Below, one piece after another: positions 1-8,472 of a stretch of DNA of 11,598 bases. Location: NCBI GenBank assembly GCA_032718865.1, contig JALUTQ010000025.1, forward strand, positions 1-11,598, written 5' to 3'. The position numbers and the translations under genes are program-made. Under the pieces are notes generated by a model that ran no database searches, had not been told where the DNA came from, and saw only the letters and a program-made list of their open reading frames with translations. The number at the start of each line of letters is the position of its first letter. Positions within the stretch are counted from its first letter, which is position 1. The stretch comes from Tilletia caries (Eukaryota; Basidiomycota; Exobasidiomycetes; Tilletiales; Tilletiaceae).

Positions 1-721
1 GATCGTCGTCGGAGAAGGCGTCCTGCCCTTCGATGTCGCCAGCGCCAGGTTCCTCTGCTGCCTGATGGAAGGGAGCCTGCTCCTCGACGTTAAGGTCCTG
101 ATCTTCGATCGCGGCGAAGAGGTCGGCGTCAAGGGCGTACTCCTCTTCGTAATCGTCTTCACCTTCGTCTCCGGAGTCGATGTCCGCCACGTCCTCCTCG
201 TCTTCGCCTCCATCGACCTCTCCGTCGACATTCTGATCCTCAACCTGTGGCTGGGGATCGGCGTGATGCGCACCGGGGGGTTGATACTCCCCGTCGGGAT
301 CGACGTTGGCGAGGTACTGTTCGTCCTCAGCGTCGGCGACGGTCGGTTCGGTGCTTTGAGTCGACTGTGTGGGCAGCTCTTCTTGTGAGGAGGATCCCGG
401 TTCCTCGTCTTCCTCGCCCGGTTCGACCAGAAAGTCGTCTAGGTCGGCTCCGTCGTCGTCGCCGTCTGACGAAGCCCTTTCTTCGGCGACATCATCTGCA
501 TCTTCTGGCTCGGCTTCGACCGGCGCCGCGACATCGACGTCGGGATCGTGGTCTTCCGGTGCCTGATCGGCAGGAAAGCCGTCATTGTCGCTGTCCGGAT
601 CGGCAGCCGGAGACGAGAGCGCGGGCGGCGACGAGACGGGGGAGGACAGTCTCGATGCCGGCGGCGATGCTGGTGGTGAGGAGGGGATGGTGAGCCGGGG
701 ATGGTTGTTGACGGCGGCCAT
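1..721 (-). CDS. Acidic, low-complexity protein, N-terminal part (unidentified)
   Basis: An open frame of 240 codons runs from the ATG at 721-719 to the left window edge with no stop, so only the N-terminus is visible. An in-frame TGA at 769-767 and the absence of an AG acceptor between it and the ATG support this start. Residues about 5-40 are Ser/Pro/Ala-rich; from about residue 40 the chain is dominated by Asp and Glu, with clusters such as DGDDDGADLDDF and EGEDDYEEEY, and almost no Cys or Lys. Acidic tails like this occur in chromatin, transcription-elongation and nucleolar proteins, but no family motif is visible and I assign no function. It is divergent from PEX12 and could share its promoter region. 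That it is coding is inferred from the long open frame, its coherent composition and its start. Confidence 0.6.
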   Translation of the reverse strand, partial: MAAVNNHPRLTIPSSPPASPPASRLSSPVSSPPALSSPAADPDSDNDGFPADQAPEDHDPDVDVAAPVEAEPEDADDVAEERASSDGDDDGADLDDFLVEPGEEDEEPGSSSQEELPTQSTQSTEPTVADAEDEQYLANVDPDGEYQPPGAHHADPQPQVEDQNVDGEVDGGEDEEDVADIDSGDEGEDDYEEEYALDADLFAAIEDQDLNVEEQAPFHQAAEEPGAGDIEGQDAFSDDD

Positions 722-972
722 GGCAAGGAGTGAGGATAGATAGGAGCGCGCAAGTATGTGAGTGATTCAGCTTTGGCCACAGTAGTCAGCGTATGCGTGG
801 GAGAGGGGGGCATACTCACCGTACCTTCTTGCAGGTGGTCTTTATGGTTATTGTGCAGGATGGGGTTGTGCGTTGTCGAAGTGGGAAGCCAGATCTGGGA
901 TGCGGATGGGATGGCTTTGGGATGCGGATTACAATCGGGCCTCTCCGACACTCGACTCACCAACAAGTCGGG
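722..972. promoter_or_regulatory. Divergent intergenic region with GGATGCGG repeats
   Basis: About 250 bases separate the minus-strand acidic gene from the PEX12 reading frame. The octamer GGATGCGG occurs at 898-905 and 920-927, and again at 971-978 and 982-989 at or just inside the proposed PEX12 start. On the minus strand a good donor (GTGAGT, first base at 819) is followed by a CTGAC branch-like sequence and an AG ending at 771, giving a possible 49-base leader intron for the acidic gene. No TATA box is obvious. Promoter function is inferred from gene arrangement only. Confidence 0.35.
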
Positions 973-2430
973 ATGCGGTTCGGATGCGGATCGACATCGG
1001 GCAGTCTTCCTCTCCTCGAACTCGCTCATCATCGCATCGTCGAGCTCAGCTCGCTCCTCCGCCCCGCGATCCGATACGTCCTCACCGTGCTCGCACGGCG
1101 CAACCCTCGCTACCTGCCCCGCCTCGTCAACCGCTGCGATGAGATCTACGGCCTCCTCCTCCTCGCTGTCGAGAGACACTACCTCGCCACCGGGGGATCC
1201 TCCTTCGCTGAGAATTTCTATGGATTGCGCAGGAGGAGACGGCCGCCGGGGCTGCCCGAAGCGGATCGGCCGCATCTACCAGTCTCGAGTCTCGACGGCT
1301 CACGGCAGGGCGTCGCGCTCCAGGAGAGGCTCGGCAGTAAAGAGATCTATCTCTCCTTGCTTTTCCTCGTCGGTCTGCCCTACCTCTCCGCCAAGGCAAC
1401 CGACTACTGGGAGCGCATCGGAGGCGGCATCGATGCCGCCGGCGGGGACGATGCTCTCTTTGGCGACGACAACAATCATGACGAGGATGTTACCGAAGGG
1501 ACGCCTGCCCAGCGCAGATTACGCTTCGCTGATGATGACGAGAATGAGAATGGATCGCGAAGGAGTCGACGGGCCAAGCGACTCGCGCGCGCGCGTCAAT
1601 TGTCATCCTCGACCTTCCGCAGGGGATACCCACACGCCGCAGCAGCCTACCAACTCTGGCTGCTGGGATACAACTTATCCTACCTGTTCCAACGCACGCC
1701 CTACTGGAGGCCCTGGTTCAGTCTCATGCGGGTCGACGTCCGACGGATGGGCGCAGACGATTACCCGGACACACCACCCTTGATCCCCCCGAATGCGCCC
1801 TCACCCTTCAACACTCCCTCGGCTTTTTCACGACCATGCTCCGCTCGGCGCCCTTCATCTTCTTCGAGTCGCTCAAATACGCGCTCCCCGCTAGCATTTT
1901 TCTTCTTCAAGTTCCTCGAGTGGTGGTACAGCCCTGACAATCCCCGACGAAGACGCGGTGGAGGCGAAGGAGGAGGAGGCGACACTGGGACTGGTGAAGA
2001 TGACGGCGGTCGAGCAGGAGGGTCGGATGGAGATGTACCCCTCTTTGGTCCGCCCAGGTCCCTCCTCCCCGCCACACGCGGAGTCGTCTACCGCCCAGAC
2101 CCAGCAAAATTCGTCGCACCCCTCATCACAGTCGCATCCTCCGACCCCCGCGACCCATCCAATCGCTCCTTGGCCAGGGCACTCCTGCCCGCCGCTGCCG
2201 CAGATAAGGGGAAGAACAAGGATCAGGGCCCGATCATGCGTGCGCCACTCGAGCATAACGCTTGCCCCATCTGCGGAGCCGCACCGATCAACAACCCGGC
2301 CATGTTCCCCACTGCATACGTAGCCTGCTTTGTCTGTGCCCAGGACTATGTCGAACGCGAAGCTCGCTGTCCGGTCACTCGCGAACGAGTCAGGGGCGGT
2401 GTAAGCGCACTGAGAAAGGTGCTTGGGTAG
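973..2430 (+). CDS. PEX12: Peroxisome assembly protein 12 (RING-type peroxin)
   Basis: Pex12 is a peroxisomal membrane E3 ubiquitin-ligase subunit that acts with Pex2 and Pex10 to recycle the import receptor Pex5. The N-terminal part carries the family signature: a leucine-rich opening, then LRPAIRYVL, NPRYLPRLVNRCDEIY, VERHYL and SFAENFYGL. LLFLVGLPYLSAKA and FFKFLEWWYSP mark the central hydrophobic and conserved segments. The C-terminus is the degenerate RING (about residues 431-468) with CPIC, CFVC and CPVT, as expected for Pex12, which lacks a full set of zinc ligands. Stop TAG is at 2428-2430. The start is uncertain: ATG 973 gives 485 codons and a plausible N-terminus, but the frame is open up to ATG 793 and a small upstream exon is possible. 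Between about 1785 and 1901 the conserved reading shifts to another frame and back, so two compensating one-base indels are present. Identity is secure; the exact protein is not. Confidence 0.9.
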   Translation: MRFGCGSTSGSLPLLELAHHRIVELSSLLRPAIRYVLTVLARRNPRYLPRLVNRCDEIYGLLLLAVERHYLATGGSSFAENFYGLRRRRRPPGLPEADRPHLPVSSLDGSRQGVALQERLGSKEIYLSLLFLVGLPYLSAKATDYWERIGGGIDAAGGDDALFGDDNNHDEDVTEGTPAQRRLRFADDDENENGSRRSRRAKRLARARQLSSSTFRRGYPHAAAAYQLWLLGYNLSYLFQRTPYWRPWFSLMRVDVRRMGADDYPDTPPLIPPNAPSPFNTPSAFSRPCSARRPSSSSSRSNTRSPLAFFFFKFLEWWYSPDNPRRRRGGGEGGGGDTGTGEDDGGRAGGSDGDVPLFGPPRSLLPATRGVVYRPDPAKFVAPLITVASSDPRDPSNRSLARALLPAAAADKGKNKDQGPIMRAPLEHNACPICGAAPINNPAMFPTAYVACFVCAQDYVEREARCPVTRERVRGGVSALRKVLG

Positions 2431-2486
2431 TTTGCAATCAATCCGATCTTCCAAATGCACTTGAAATGCTCTCGAGGCAGCGTCGT

Positions 2487-2886
2487 TCAGGCTTCAATCG
2501 TTCGGCCTGACAGGAAAAAGATCTGTACAATTCCAAGGAGAAGAGACGGAGAGGCTGGCAAAGCGTTTGAAAGTGGGGCTCGGGTCCAGGAAGGGAAACA
2601 AATCAGACAGAATATCGATGAGGATCGGACTCCCCTTGGCGAACAGACCGTCCGAGATGGAGGGTGAAGAGGGAAAGCACCATCCCACCGCCGCCCATCA
2701 TCGCATTCTCCTTGTTGCCGCTGCCGCTGGAGGGGCGACTCCCCGACCAGATCCTCGTACTCCGCCAACACGCTCGTCTTCCGACCCGCCCGTCGAGAGC
2801 GCCCAGGGGTGAGCAGCATCATGCTCTGCATAGTATCAGCCGCACGATCGAGTACCTCCTTGCTGACCTCGGCATCCTCCGTGACT
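2487..2886 (-). CDS. Unidentified exon or 3' gene fragment
   Basis: A minus-strand open frame starts right after a good acceptor (TTCATAG, last base at 2887, with upstream CTGAC and TTGAC branch-like motifs) and ends at a stop at 2487. Its first 45 or so codons look protein-like: VTEDAEVSKEVLDRAAD forms an amphipathic helix, followed by MMLLTPGRSRRAGRKTSVL and a short acidic stretch. The later codons look like non-coding translation. I do not recognise the family and see no upstream exon that belongs to it. Splicing from a GTTTAT donor at 2948 would join it in frame to the tRNA-synthetase fragment, but that order does not match any leucyl-tRNA synthetase, so the junction may be accidental. 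PEX12 is convergent, ending 57 bases away. Confidence 0.3.
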
Positions 2887-2899
2887 CTATGAACCAGAG

Positions 2900-3196
2900 T
2901 CAACAGTCAGCATCGACCTTCACGAGCCAGAACAAGAGTTCCATAAACGTCGCGTAGTCGTCGGGCGAGTCGGAGGGGACGGAGGTGACGACGCCAGTGC
3001 CCTTGGTGGCGAGCACGGTCTCCATGGGGAGGATGTAGATCTCGTCGGGAATGGCAAAGGGCGCCTTGATCTTGATGCCGATCAGGTCGGCGCCCTTGAG
3101 CTCGGCGTGCTTTTCGACGGTGCCGCGTTGGGACGTGGAGTAGATGGTGTAGCGCTCGCCGAACTTGATCTTCGGCATGGCGTGGAGCATGTTCAT
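2900..3196 (-). pseudogene. CDC60: Leucyl-tRNA synthetase editing-domain fragment (cytosolic type)
   Basis: The frame contains GADLIGIKIKAPF, then DEIYILPMETVLATKGTG and VVTSVPSDSPDDYAT. These are hallmark segments of the CP1 editing domain of eukaryotic/archaeal-type LeuRS, which hydrolyses mischarged tRNA-Leu. Only about 83 residues match; the family is about 1,100 residues long. No HIGH or KMSKS catalytic motif, and no anticodon-binding or C-terminal region, occurs nearby. The piece begins directly after a branch-like CTAAG and a CAG acceptor (AG at 3198-3197), so it looks like one internal exon with the tail of its intron. The stop codon of the neighbouring gene lies only about 60 bases upstream, leaving no room for the preceding exons. 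Homology ends near 2948, and the frame runs on to a stop at 2900. I read it as a displaced exon or gene relic; misassembly is the main alternative. Confidence 0.8.
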
Positions 3197-3256
3197 CTGG
3201 CAGCGGACAAAGGCGTCTTAGCATGGGTTTGCGTCTTCTGGCATCTGCTTATCGTG

Positions 3257-4299
3257 TTATGCCTTAGTGTCCTCCTCTTCTTCCGCCTCTTCCTTTGACA
3301 TGGGAGTACCGCTCGAAGCTGCGTCCGCGGCCTTGCGCTCGGCCTCGCACTGCTTGTGAGCAGCCATCTTGCGCAATCGCTCGACCTGCGTCTGTTCCGA
3401 ACTGAGCCGGACGCTGGACAGCCGAGTCGTATGGTTGTGCGGCGGCTGCGCGTAGAGCGAGGTGTACGAGTCCTTTGAGGAGGTTGGTTGGGGTCGGAGG
3501 TGATTTGGTCCTTGATGGGTGTCTTGCTGGAAGAAGACGTGGAGTCTGGGTTGAAAATGCTGCGATAGGCGAGTGTTTGGAGTGCGGCGAGGAGTGCGGA
3601 GCGGGATGCGCAGTTGATCTGTACTGAAGAGGAGAAGCGGTGGTTGACTTCCTGCTTTGCGAGGGCATACAGCTGCGGAACGAGGGTAGTGGCTTACTGT
3701 CTGCGCAGGGACGCCTATGCCGGGTCGAGTGGGGACGTAGTTGATGATGATGATGATGAGGGGGGGATGCAAGTTTGAGGAGAAGCAGGCCGGCAAGGAG
3801 GGCGGTGTGTGGTGATGGATCGGCGGTGGCTGTGGTGGGTACCTCGTGGACGGCAGTGGCAGCCCAGGAGTGGATGCGTGCAGCACTCGCTCCTGCGAGT
3901 GTGTGTGGGAGGGGAGGCCAGGTCTGCGATGGCTGCGAGCATGGCTGCGAAGTGGAAAGGGAGCTCATCCTCTCCGTCCTCCTCGTCGATGCTGGCTGCA
4001 GCTGTGCATAGTTGGAGCAACCCCGTGGCCGGCTCGAGCAGGATCTCGTATGCAGCGGGCGGGTGGACGAGGGCGAGTGCAGCGAGGAAGTCGAACGCTG
4101 TGATGCGCTGTGCTGCTGATGCGTCCTTGCCGAGATGCTCGCTCAGGCTGGCTGTGTACGCTGCGACATGGTTCTGCGGTGTCTTGGTGCTGAGCTGCTG
4201 TGCGAGTGCGAGGACTGCCTTTGCGTGCTCAGCATCAGATGCACCAGCAGAGAATCCGCTGATGTCCGCTTCTACGCCGACGTCCCGAATCACAGCCAT
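3257..4299 (-). CDS. Ala/Leu-rich helical (armadillo/HEAT-like) protein, frame broken
   Basis: From ATG 4299 the frame is coherent for about 130 residues: short Ala/Leu-rich helices such as AVLALAQQLS, ITAFDFLAALALVH and FHFAAMLAAIADLA, broken by short acidic or Pro loops. An in-frame TGA 15 bases upstream of the ATG supports the start. Near 3910 the sensible reading moves to another frame (GASAARIHSWAATAVHE, then LLAGLLLLKLA). It moves again at the G7/(GAT)n tract near 3760 to one containing NYVPTRPGIGVPAQ. After a GTAAGC donor at about 3691 a third frame holds LYALAKQEVNHRF and SALLAALQTLAYRS. The tail (TSSKDSYTSLYAQ, then QVERLRKMAAHKQCEAER and an acidic end) is again in a different frame and stops at 3257. 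Only the third change coincides with a possible intron, and that intron would be very short. A UNC45/She4-like helical-repeat chaperone is a weak guess; the family is not identified. Confidence 0.5.
3741..3766. repeat. (GAT)n microsatellite followed by G7
   Basis: About six GAT/TGA units end in a run of seven G (3760-3766). On the minus strand this encodes a run of Ile (ATC) or His (CAT) depending on frame, and it is where the coherent reading of the helical protein changes frame. Length change here is a likely cause of that break. Confidence 0.8.
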
Positions 4300-4425
4300 C
4301 CACTCACAAACTCAGCAAGGAAGCAGGCCAGTCAATGCGCGCGCCGAACTCGTGACAGGCGTTATTTTTGTGTCGAGGTTCAGGGTGGAATGAACAGCGT
4401 CAGTCAGCTGGCTGGGAATGGAGGT

Positions 4426-5407
4426 TCAGGATATGAGCTGGAAGAGACGGACCTTGGCGACGTTGGTGGATGATGCTGGGGCAGGAGCGGCTTGTGGCAG
4501 GGGCCGGGATCCCGGCTGCTTCTTTCTCCTTGAGTCCGGAGTAGTCCTTGCCGAAGAGCTTGTCTGTAGTGGCCTGATGAGAGCAGCAGAATGATCAGCT
4601 GGATGTAAAAGGGGAGGAGTGTAGAAGTATGGCTCCAGCGGATGCGCATCACTCCTCAATCAAAGAGGATGCGGATACTGACCCTAGGCGTCAGTACGCA
4701 CTGTCAGTCACCAGTCACTATCGATGGGCAAAGGGAAGGCGGCATCAGACGAGTATCAACGCAGGTCGTGGTAAGGACGCTCCTCACAATGTTCGAGCGT
4801 AGCAGCATAATGCAGACCAGGCACCCGAGCTGGAGAAGAGAAGAAGAGAGGGTACAGGGTAGAGGAGAGAGGAGAGGAGGGAGAAGGGGTAAGAATTAGC
4901 ACACAACTCAGGTTAGGACGGTCAAAGAAGCGCAAGCAGCAGAATGATTGCGAGGGGTCAGCGTGGGCGCTACTTAGCATTGACATTGTCTGGCGTCTGG
5001 AGAGCGACCACCGAAATCCTGAACGTACTGCAGGCGTGAGGAGCATCATCCCGGCGACTTCACCGAGCGCTTGATCGCTTTCCACGTTCACCTGATGTTG
5101 CCTCCTGCGTCCGTCTCGTGTTGGGACGACGCCATATGGCCCACAGCAGGCAGTCGTCCTCGAATGGCTCTCCGTCTTGAACCGCCCGTGGCTTCTTAAT
5201 GCTCGTGTTCTTGTGCACATTCAGAGAAGAGATGGTCTTCATCATCCCCCACGCACCGCCGTCCCAGACCGGCCGGGGACAAGACAAGACCCTCTCCCGC
5301 CAGAGCGCATCGGCATCCTCATCATCGTCGGCCCCTGCCTGTCGAGCGAGGGTGCCACTGAAGGCTGACCCAGGGGCAGAGGGGTCGACGTAGCTGGTTG
5401 TTGACAT
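4426..5407 (-). CDS. Possible multi-exon gene of unknown function
   Basis: The minus strand shows a plausible start at ATG 5407, opening with MSTTSYVDPSAPGSAF and then an acidic ADDDEDADALW stretch, and several good splice signals. These include CAG|GTGAAC with the intron starting at 5091, GCAG ending at 5028, a strong polypyrimidine tract with CAG ending at 4830, and CATCAG near 4577. Short coherent pieces follow these acceptors: a hydrophobic LGCLVCIMLLRSNI ending at a GTGAGG donor, and TTDKLFGKDYSGLKEKEA. I could not join them into one continuous protein, and I recognise none of them. The 5407 frame alone runs to a stop near 5060 (115 codons). The 4300-4420 stretch before the neighbouring gene shows nothing clear. 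Treat this as a region with likely exons rather than a solved gene. Confidence 0.3.
4832..4892. other. Purine-rich tract (minus-strand intron polypyrimidine tract)
   Basis: About 60 bases of almost pure purine on the plus strand (GGAGAAGAGAAGAAGAGAGG and similar) read on the minus strand as a long C/T tract. On that strand a GCTAAT branch-like site precedes it and TTCTCCAG ends it at 4830. This is the strongest 3' splice-site signature in the window and supports a minus-strand transcript here. Confidence 0.55.
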
Positions 5408-5413
5408 GCGGGT

Positions 5414-5520
5414 GCTGATGGCGAAAGAGCTACAAGGATTGGGGCAGGGGTTGAGAGTTGTGAGCGGCTGATGGTGGAAGAGCTGAATAGATTGGGGCAG
5501 GATCGAGAGTCGTGAGCAGC
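5414..5520. repeat. Two imperfect tandem copies, about 53-base period
   Basis: Unit one (5414-5466) begins GCTGATGGCGAAAGAGCT and unit two (from 5467) begins GCTGATGGTGGAAGAGCT; both continue with GATTGGGGCAGG and a GAGAG(T)..GTGAGC end. A diverged third start (GCTGGATGGG) follows at 5519. The copies lie about 120 bases beyond the stop of the KDZ transposase, where subterminal repeats of an element could be found. They are not coding in any convincing frame. Confidence 0.75.
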
Positions 5521-5642
5521 TGGATGGGACTGCGCGAAAAGGAGAATTCGAGTGTGGTCAGCAAGGTTGTTGACAAACGGGCAACGCAGACATCCGGAGA
5601 GAGCAAACAATTAGTCTTTGAAAGGAGAACCTCATGGTACAT

Positions 5643-8471
5643 TCAGAGGAAGATGGACACATGATCCTGCTCCGTCAACGGCGCTCCGGGGTTGTCCTCC
5701 TCGGCGGCGCTGATATCAATTTGCTCGAAGGCCTGGAGTAGGGTGTCGTCGGGAGGGAACGGAGATTCCCAGCGAGTCTTGAGCGCTTCCAATTGCCTCA
5801 GCGCGAGCTGCTGTGGGAAGTGAGGGGCTCGAGCCTTGACTTCTTCGATGCGTGCATGCAACCAAGTCTGCATTTGGGTCTGCTCGAAGTGAAGTAGGGC
5901 GGTCTCCTCTGCCAAACGCCGCGACCGATCAAAAAGCGTCCAGTATCCGTCCCACGTCGACTGAACTCCACCAAGGCAGAGAGACGGTGCCGTAGCTGGC
6001 CACAAACGAGATCCAAGACGACGTGTGGGTGTCGAACAATGTGGCCTCTACCAACGGTCGGAATGTTGACCGAATCGTGGCCTGATAAGTGTTGAAATCC
6101 GCCATGTCGACGAAGGCCCGCTTCTTGTCCGTGCCCAAGGAAATGAGGAGTCGCTCGCGCAGCGAGCGCTCGTATCTGGTGCCGATCCGATCGCGTAGCT
6201 GGGCTTGGGTAAGATTGACCTTCGCTATGGATTTGTGGAGCGCACTAGCCAAAAGCGCAGTGGTTTGATCGAAAGCGGGCGGGGGGTCCGTGGTCGTTGC
6301 CGCGGCAAGAGGCCGCGGGCGTGATCGACTGCTGACTTTGGGCTTGACGACCTTGGCGCGCGCATTCTCTTGTCGAAGGAGGCACATGTAAGATAAGAGA
6401 TTGAAAAGATTCGAATCGAAATCAGGGAAATGAGGAGGAATGGGTGAAGATGGGATAAGGTCTGTGGGAGAGCCAATGGTACGGTAGTAATGCAACATGT
6501 CAGCCAATGTTACACCGCGAAGGAGCTGAAGGTGTTCGTTCTTGAGCAAGCTGATGCGAGCCTGTTTACGCTGGATCCATTGGAAAAGGCTGCGGCGTCG
6601 GTCAAGTGCAACGTGTTGAAGTTGATCCTCGAGTGCGAGCCGGCGCTCGACTTGCGACATGGCCCGTGTCGACGCAATGAGCCCCGAGATCCCTGCCCAC
6701 ACCCTCTCCATACCCTCACCGTCCGACCATGCGCAGCCCAGGGTATGTCGTGGACTATAGCAGATATGGCACGAGGATATGTGTCCATATACGTGGAACA
6801 AAGGTATCGTCCAGGTGATGGTGACATTTGGCACCAATGCGTTCGCCACCTTCGCGTTGTCCGCGAACTTGCAGCCGATGTCATACATGACTGCAATGTG
6901 CCGGAGCCGTGGAAGCGCTTCCAACACCGCGTTGAGAAGCGCAATGGCGTAGAAGTGGCGTTCTCCGGCCGTCGTAATATCGCAGAAGACCACTGGAATA
7001 TCATGGCGACAACAAAGTCCCATGACTCCAGTAACGTCGTGATTTCCGACTGATGCTTTGGGTGCGAGGGGATCGGCAGCTTTGAACTGGGCGGTGCAAA
7101 AGTGGACAATGTCTGCAGAGGCAGTGTTAAGATTAGCAGTCGAGCCCATAAGACGCTCAGCTACCTGAACCTGCTGAAGAGAGAGGAACCGGCGAGGGGG
7201 GAGAGACTGTCGTAGATATACGTCGTCTCTTCGTTTTTCGTTTCTGAGTAAAGTTGCCGTCCACCGACAGTATAAGCTGAGGACCAGATGATTGAGATTC
7301 GGATGGGGCCATGAATTGTTGAAAGCAGGCGGGGCAAGTGTCCGCCAAAAACGAAGGATTTAACTTGAGATTGTCTTCGTTCAGCATCGGCCTGGCCTCC
7401 ATCCACGGGGTTGTCCCGTATAACGCCGCTTGTTGCCCATACGCACGCATTGTGGAGAACCACGAAGAAGCCGACCGTATCTGCTTACGGAAATGGTCCA
7501 TGATTTGTATCGGCAGGATGTCGTCGTCGTATATGTCGCGCGCGGCCAGTGCGAAGTTGGGAAAGAGAGTTGGAACGCGGCCTTGGGGCTGCACAGGACT
7601 GGCAGGAAAAAGAGAGTGGCAGAAGAGAGTTGATGCCATGTGTCTGTAGCAGCAAGCGAACCGGGATGTGATACGGCCGCCCATGGTGTAGATGTGAACG
7701 TCGACAAAGCCAGGACCTGCGGCGTCAAAGCAGCGGCAGTGAATGACTCTGGGCGTCTGTGCAAAGTCCGTGAGGGAAGTCGCACGGTTATATGCCTTCA
7801 GCAGGGAGGGAATCAGGTCGTGCCAGTCAGAAAACGCGACTGGCTCGGACTCCCCACTGAACATCTCGTCTTCGAGGCCGTGCATCCACTCGTCGCCGCC
7901 GCCGCCGATGTCGAACGCGACCGGCGCACGAGCTGGTCCAGAAACCGTAGTTGCGCTCGAAGAAGGAACAAGTCCGGGCGCCGAAGGATTGGGGGCAGCG
8001 CGCGCACGAGGCGCGGTTCGCGCGTGTGCCAATTGGAGCTCTACATTGCTTCTTTGGTTTGATATGTCTTGATCCAGCTCGCGCAAGTTTCCCCGGCGAT
8101 GACGACGTCGTATGCTCTCCCCTTCCTCCCAATATAGGAAGGTCGGCTTCTTGTTGTTCTTCCCGGGCATGAAATGGAGCTGCGATGGCCGATGAGTCAA
8201 TCAGTACGAACTACGAATCATGATCGACAATCGACGAGCATGAGTGACTCACTGAAGAAAGAGGAGCGGTCGCAGACTCGTAGCGTCCGCGAATGGCGTG
8301 GAGGGGTGCTGGAAGAGATTCTGCTGGTGATGCGGTGATGAGAGGAGCTGGGAGCACGTTGTGTCATTGGATGGAACAGAAGCACGTGGTCGTCATGATT
8401 GTCTGCGGCTACTCACCCCGCTGAGCCGCTCTGATAGCTCCCAGATTCCCCTCACAGACCCAATCCACCAT
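5643..8471 (-). CDS. KDZ-family transposase (Kyakuja-Dileera-Zisupton), four exons, one frameshift
   Basis: KDZ transposases are large RNase-H-fold enzymes that move eukaryotic DNA transposons. Proposed exons are 8471-8417, 8347-8253, 8179-7165 and 7112-5643; introns of 69, 73 and 52 bases have GTGAGT, GTGAGT and GTAGCT donors, AG acceptors, and phases that keep one frame through all joins. A simpler start is ATG 8170 (MPGKNNKKPTF). A Cys-rich stretch (CRCFDAAGP, then CCYRHM and FCHSLFP) precedes CPAC and the first catalytic-type Asp in SVDGNF (about residue 357). Exon 4 carries DITTAGERHFYAIALL, then VMYDIGCKF (Asp about 466), HVYGH with a following Cys, and SDGEGMERVWAGIS (Glu about 521), the classic KDZ core. 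Near 5955-5990 the reading shifts by one base, from a frame that stops at 5929 to the one running to 5643 (STWDGYWTLFDRSRRLAEE). The catalytic core is whole; the tail is broken unless the shift is a sequence error. Confidence 0.85.
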
Positions 8472-8472
8472 T

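Larger units (their letters stand above)
5414..8471 (-). mobile_element. Remnant or copy of a KDZ DNA transposon, ends not found
   Basis: The extent is set by the transposase gene and the tandem repeat beyond its stop; the true ends are not visible. I looked for terminal inverted repeats and a target-site duplication between about 5410-5640 and 8200-8470 and found no convincing pair by eye. Whether the divergent BED-like gene lies inside the element cannot be decided from the window. Confidence 0.5.

Noticed and set aside
439..1275. 278-codon open frame on the minus strand
   Set aside because: It overlaps the conserved PEX12 N-terminus and the acidic gene's own frame; composition is Pro/Arg/Ser-rich with no domain. 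It is a GC-rich shadow.
758..1783. 341-codon plus-strand open frame overlapping PEX12
   Set aside because: It has no ATG at its beginning and no conserved segment, while the frame beside it carries all Pex12 motifs.
1891..2460. 189-codon minus-strand open frame
   Set aside because: It lies antisense to the PEX12 RING region and shows no coherent domain.
2900..3196. Stand-alone trans-editing protein made from the LeuRS CP1 domain
   Set aside because: The piece is only part of the editing fold, begins at an acceptor site rather than a supported start, and lacks its own promoter space.
4980..5060. MMLLTP string shared by the pieces near 2820 and 5045 as evidence for a duplication
   Set aside because: Only about six residues match and the bases around them differ, so chance is sufficient.
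5242..5610. 122-codon minus-strand open frame
   Set aside because: It is Ser/Pro-rich and partly encoded by the 53-base tandem repeat, with no conserved feature; more likely leader or intergenic sequence.
6490..7053. 187-codon plus-strand open frame
   Set aside because: It is antisense to the KDZ catalytic core, whose motifs on the minus strand explain the conservation of this stretch.
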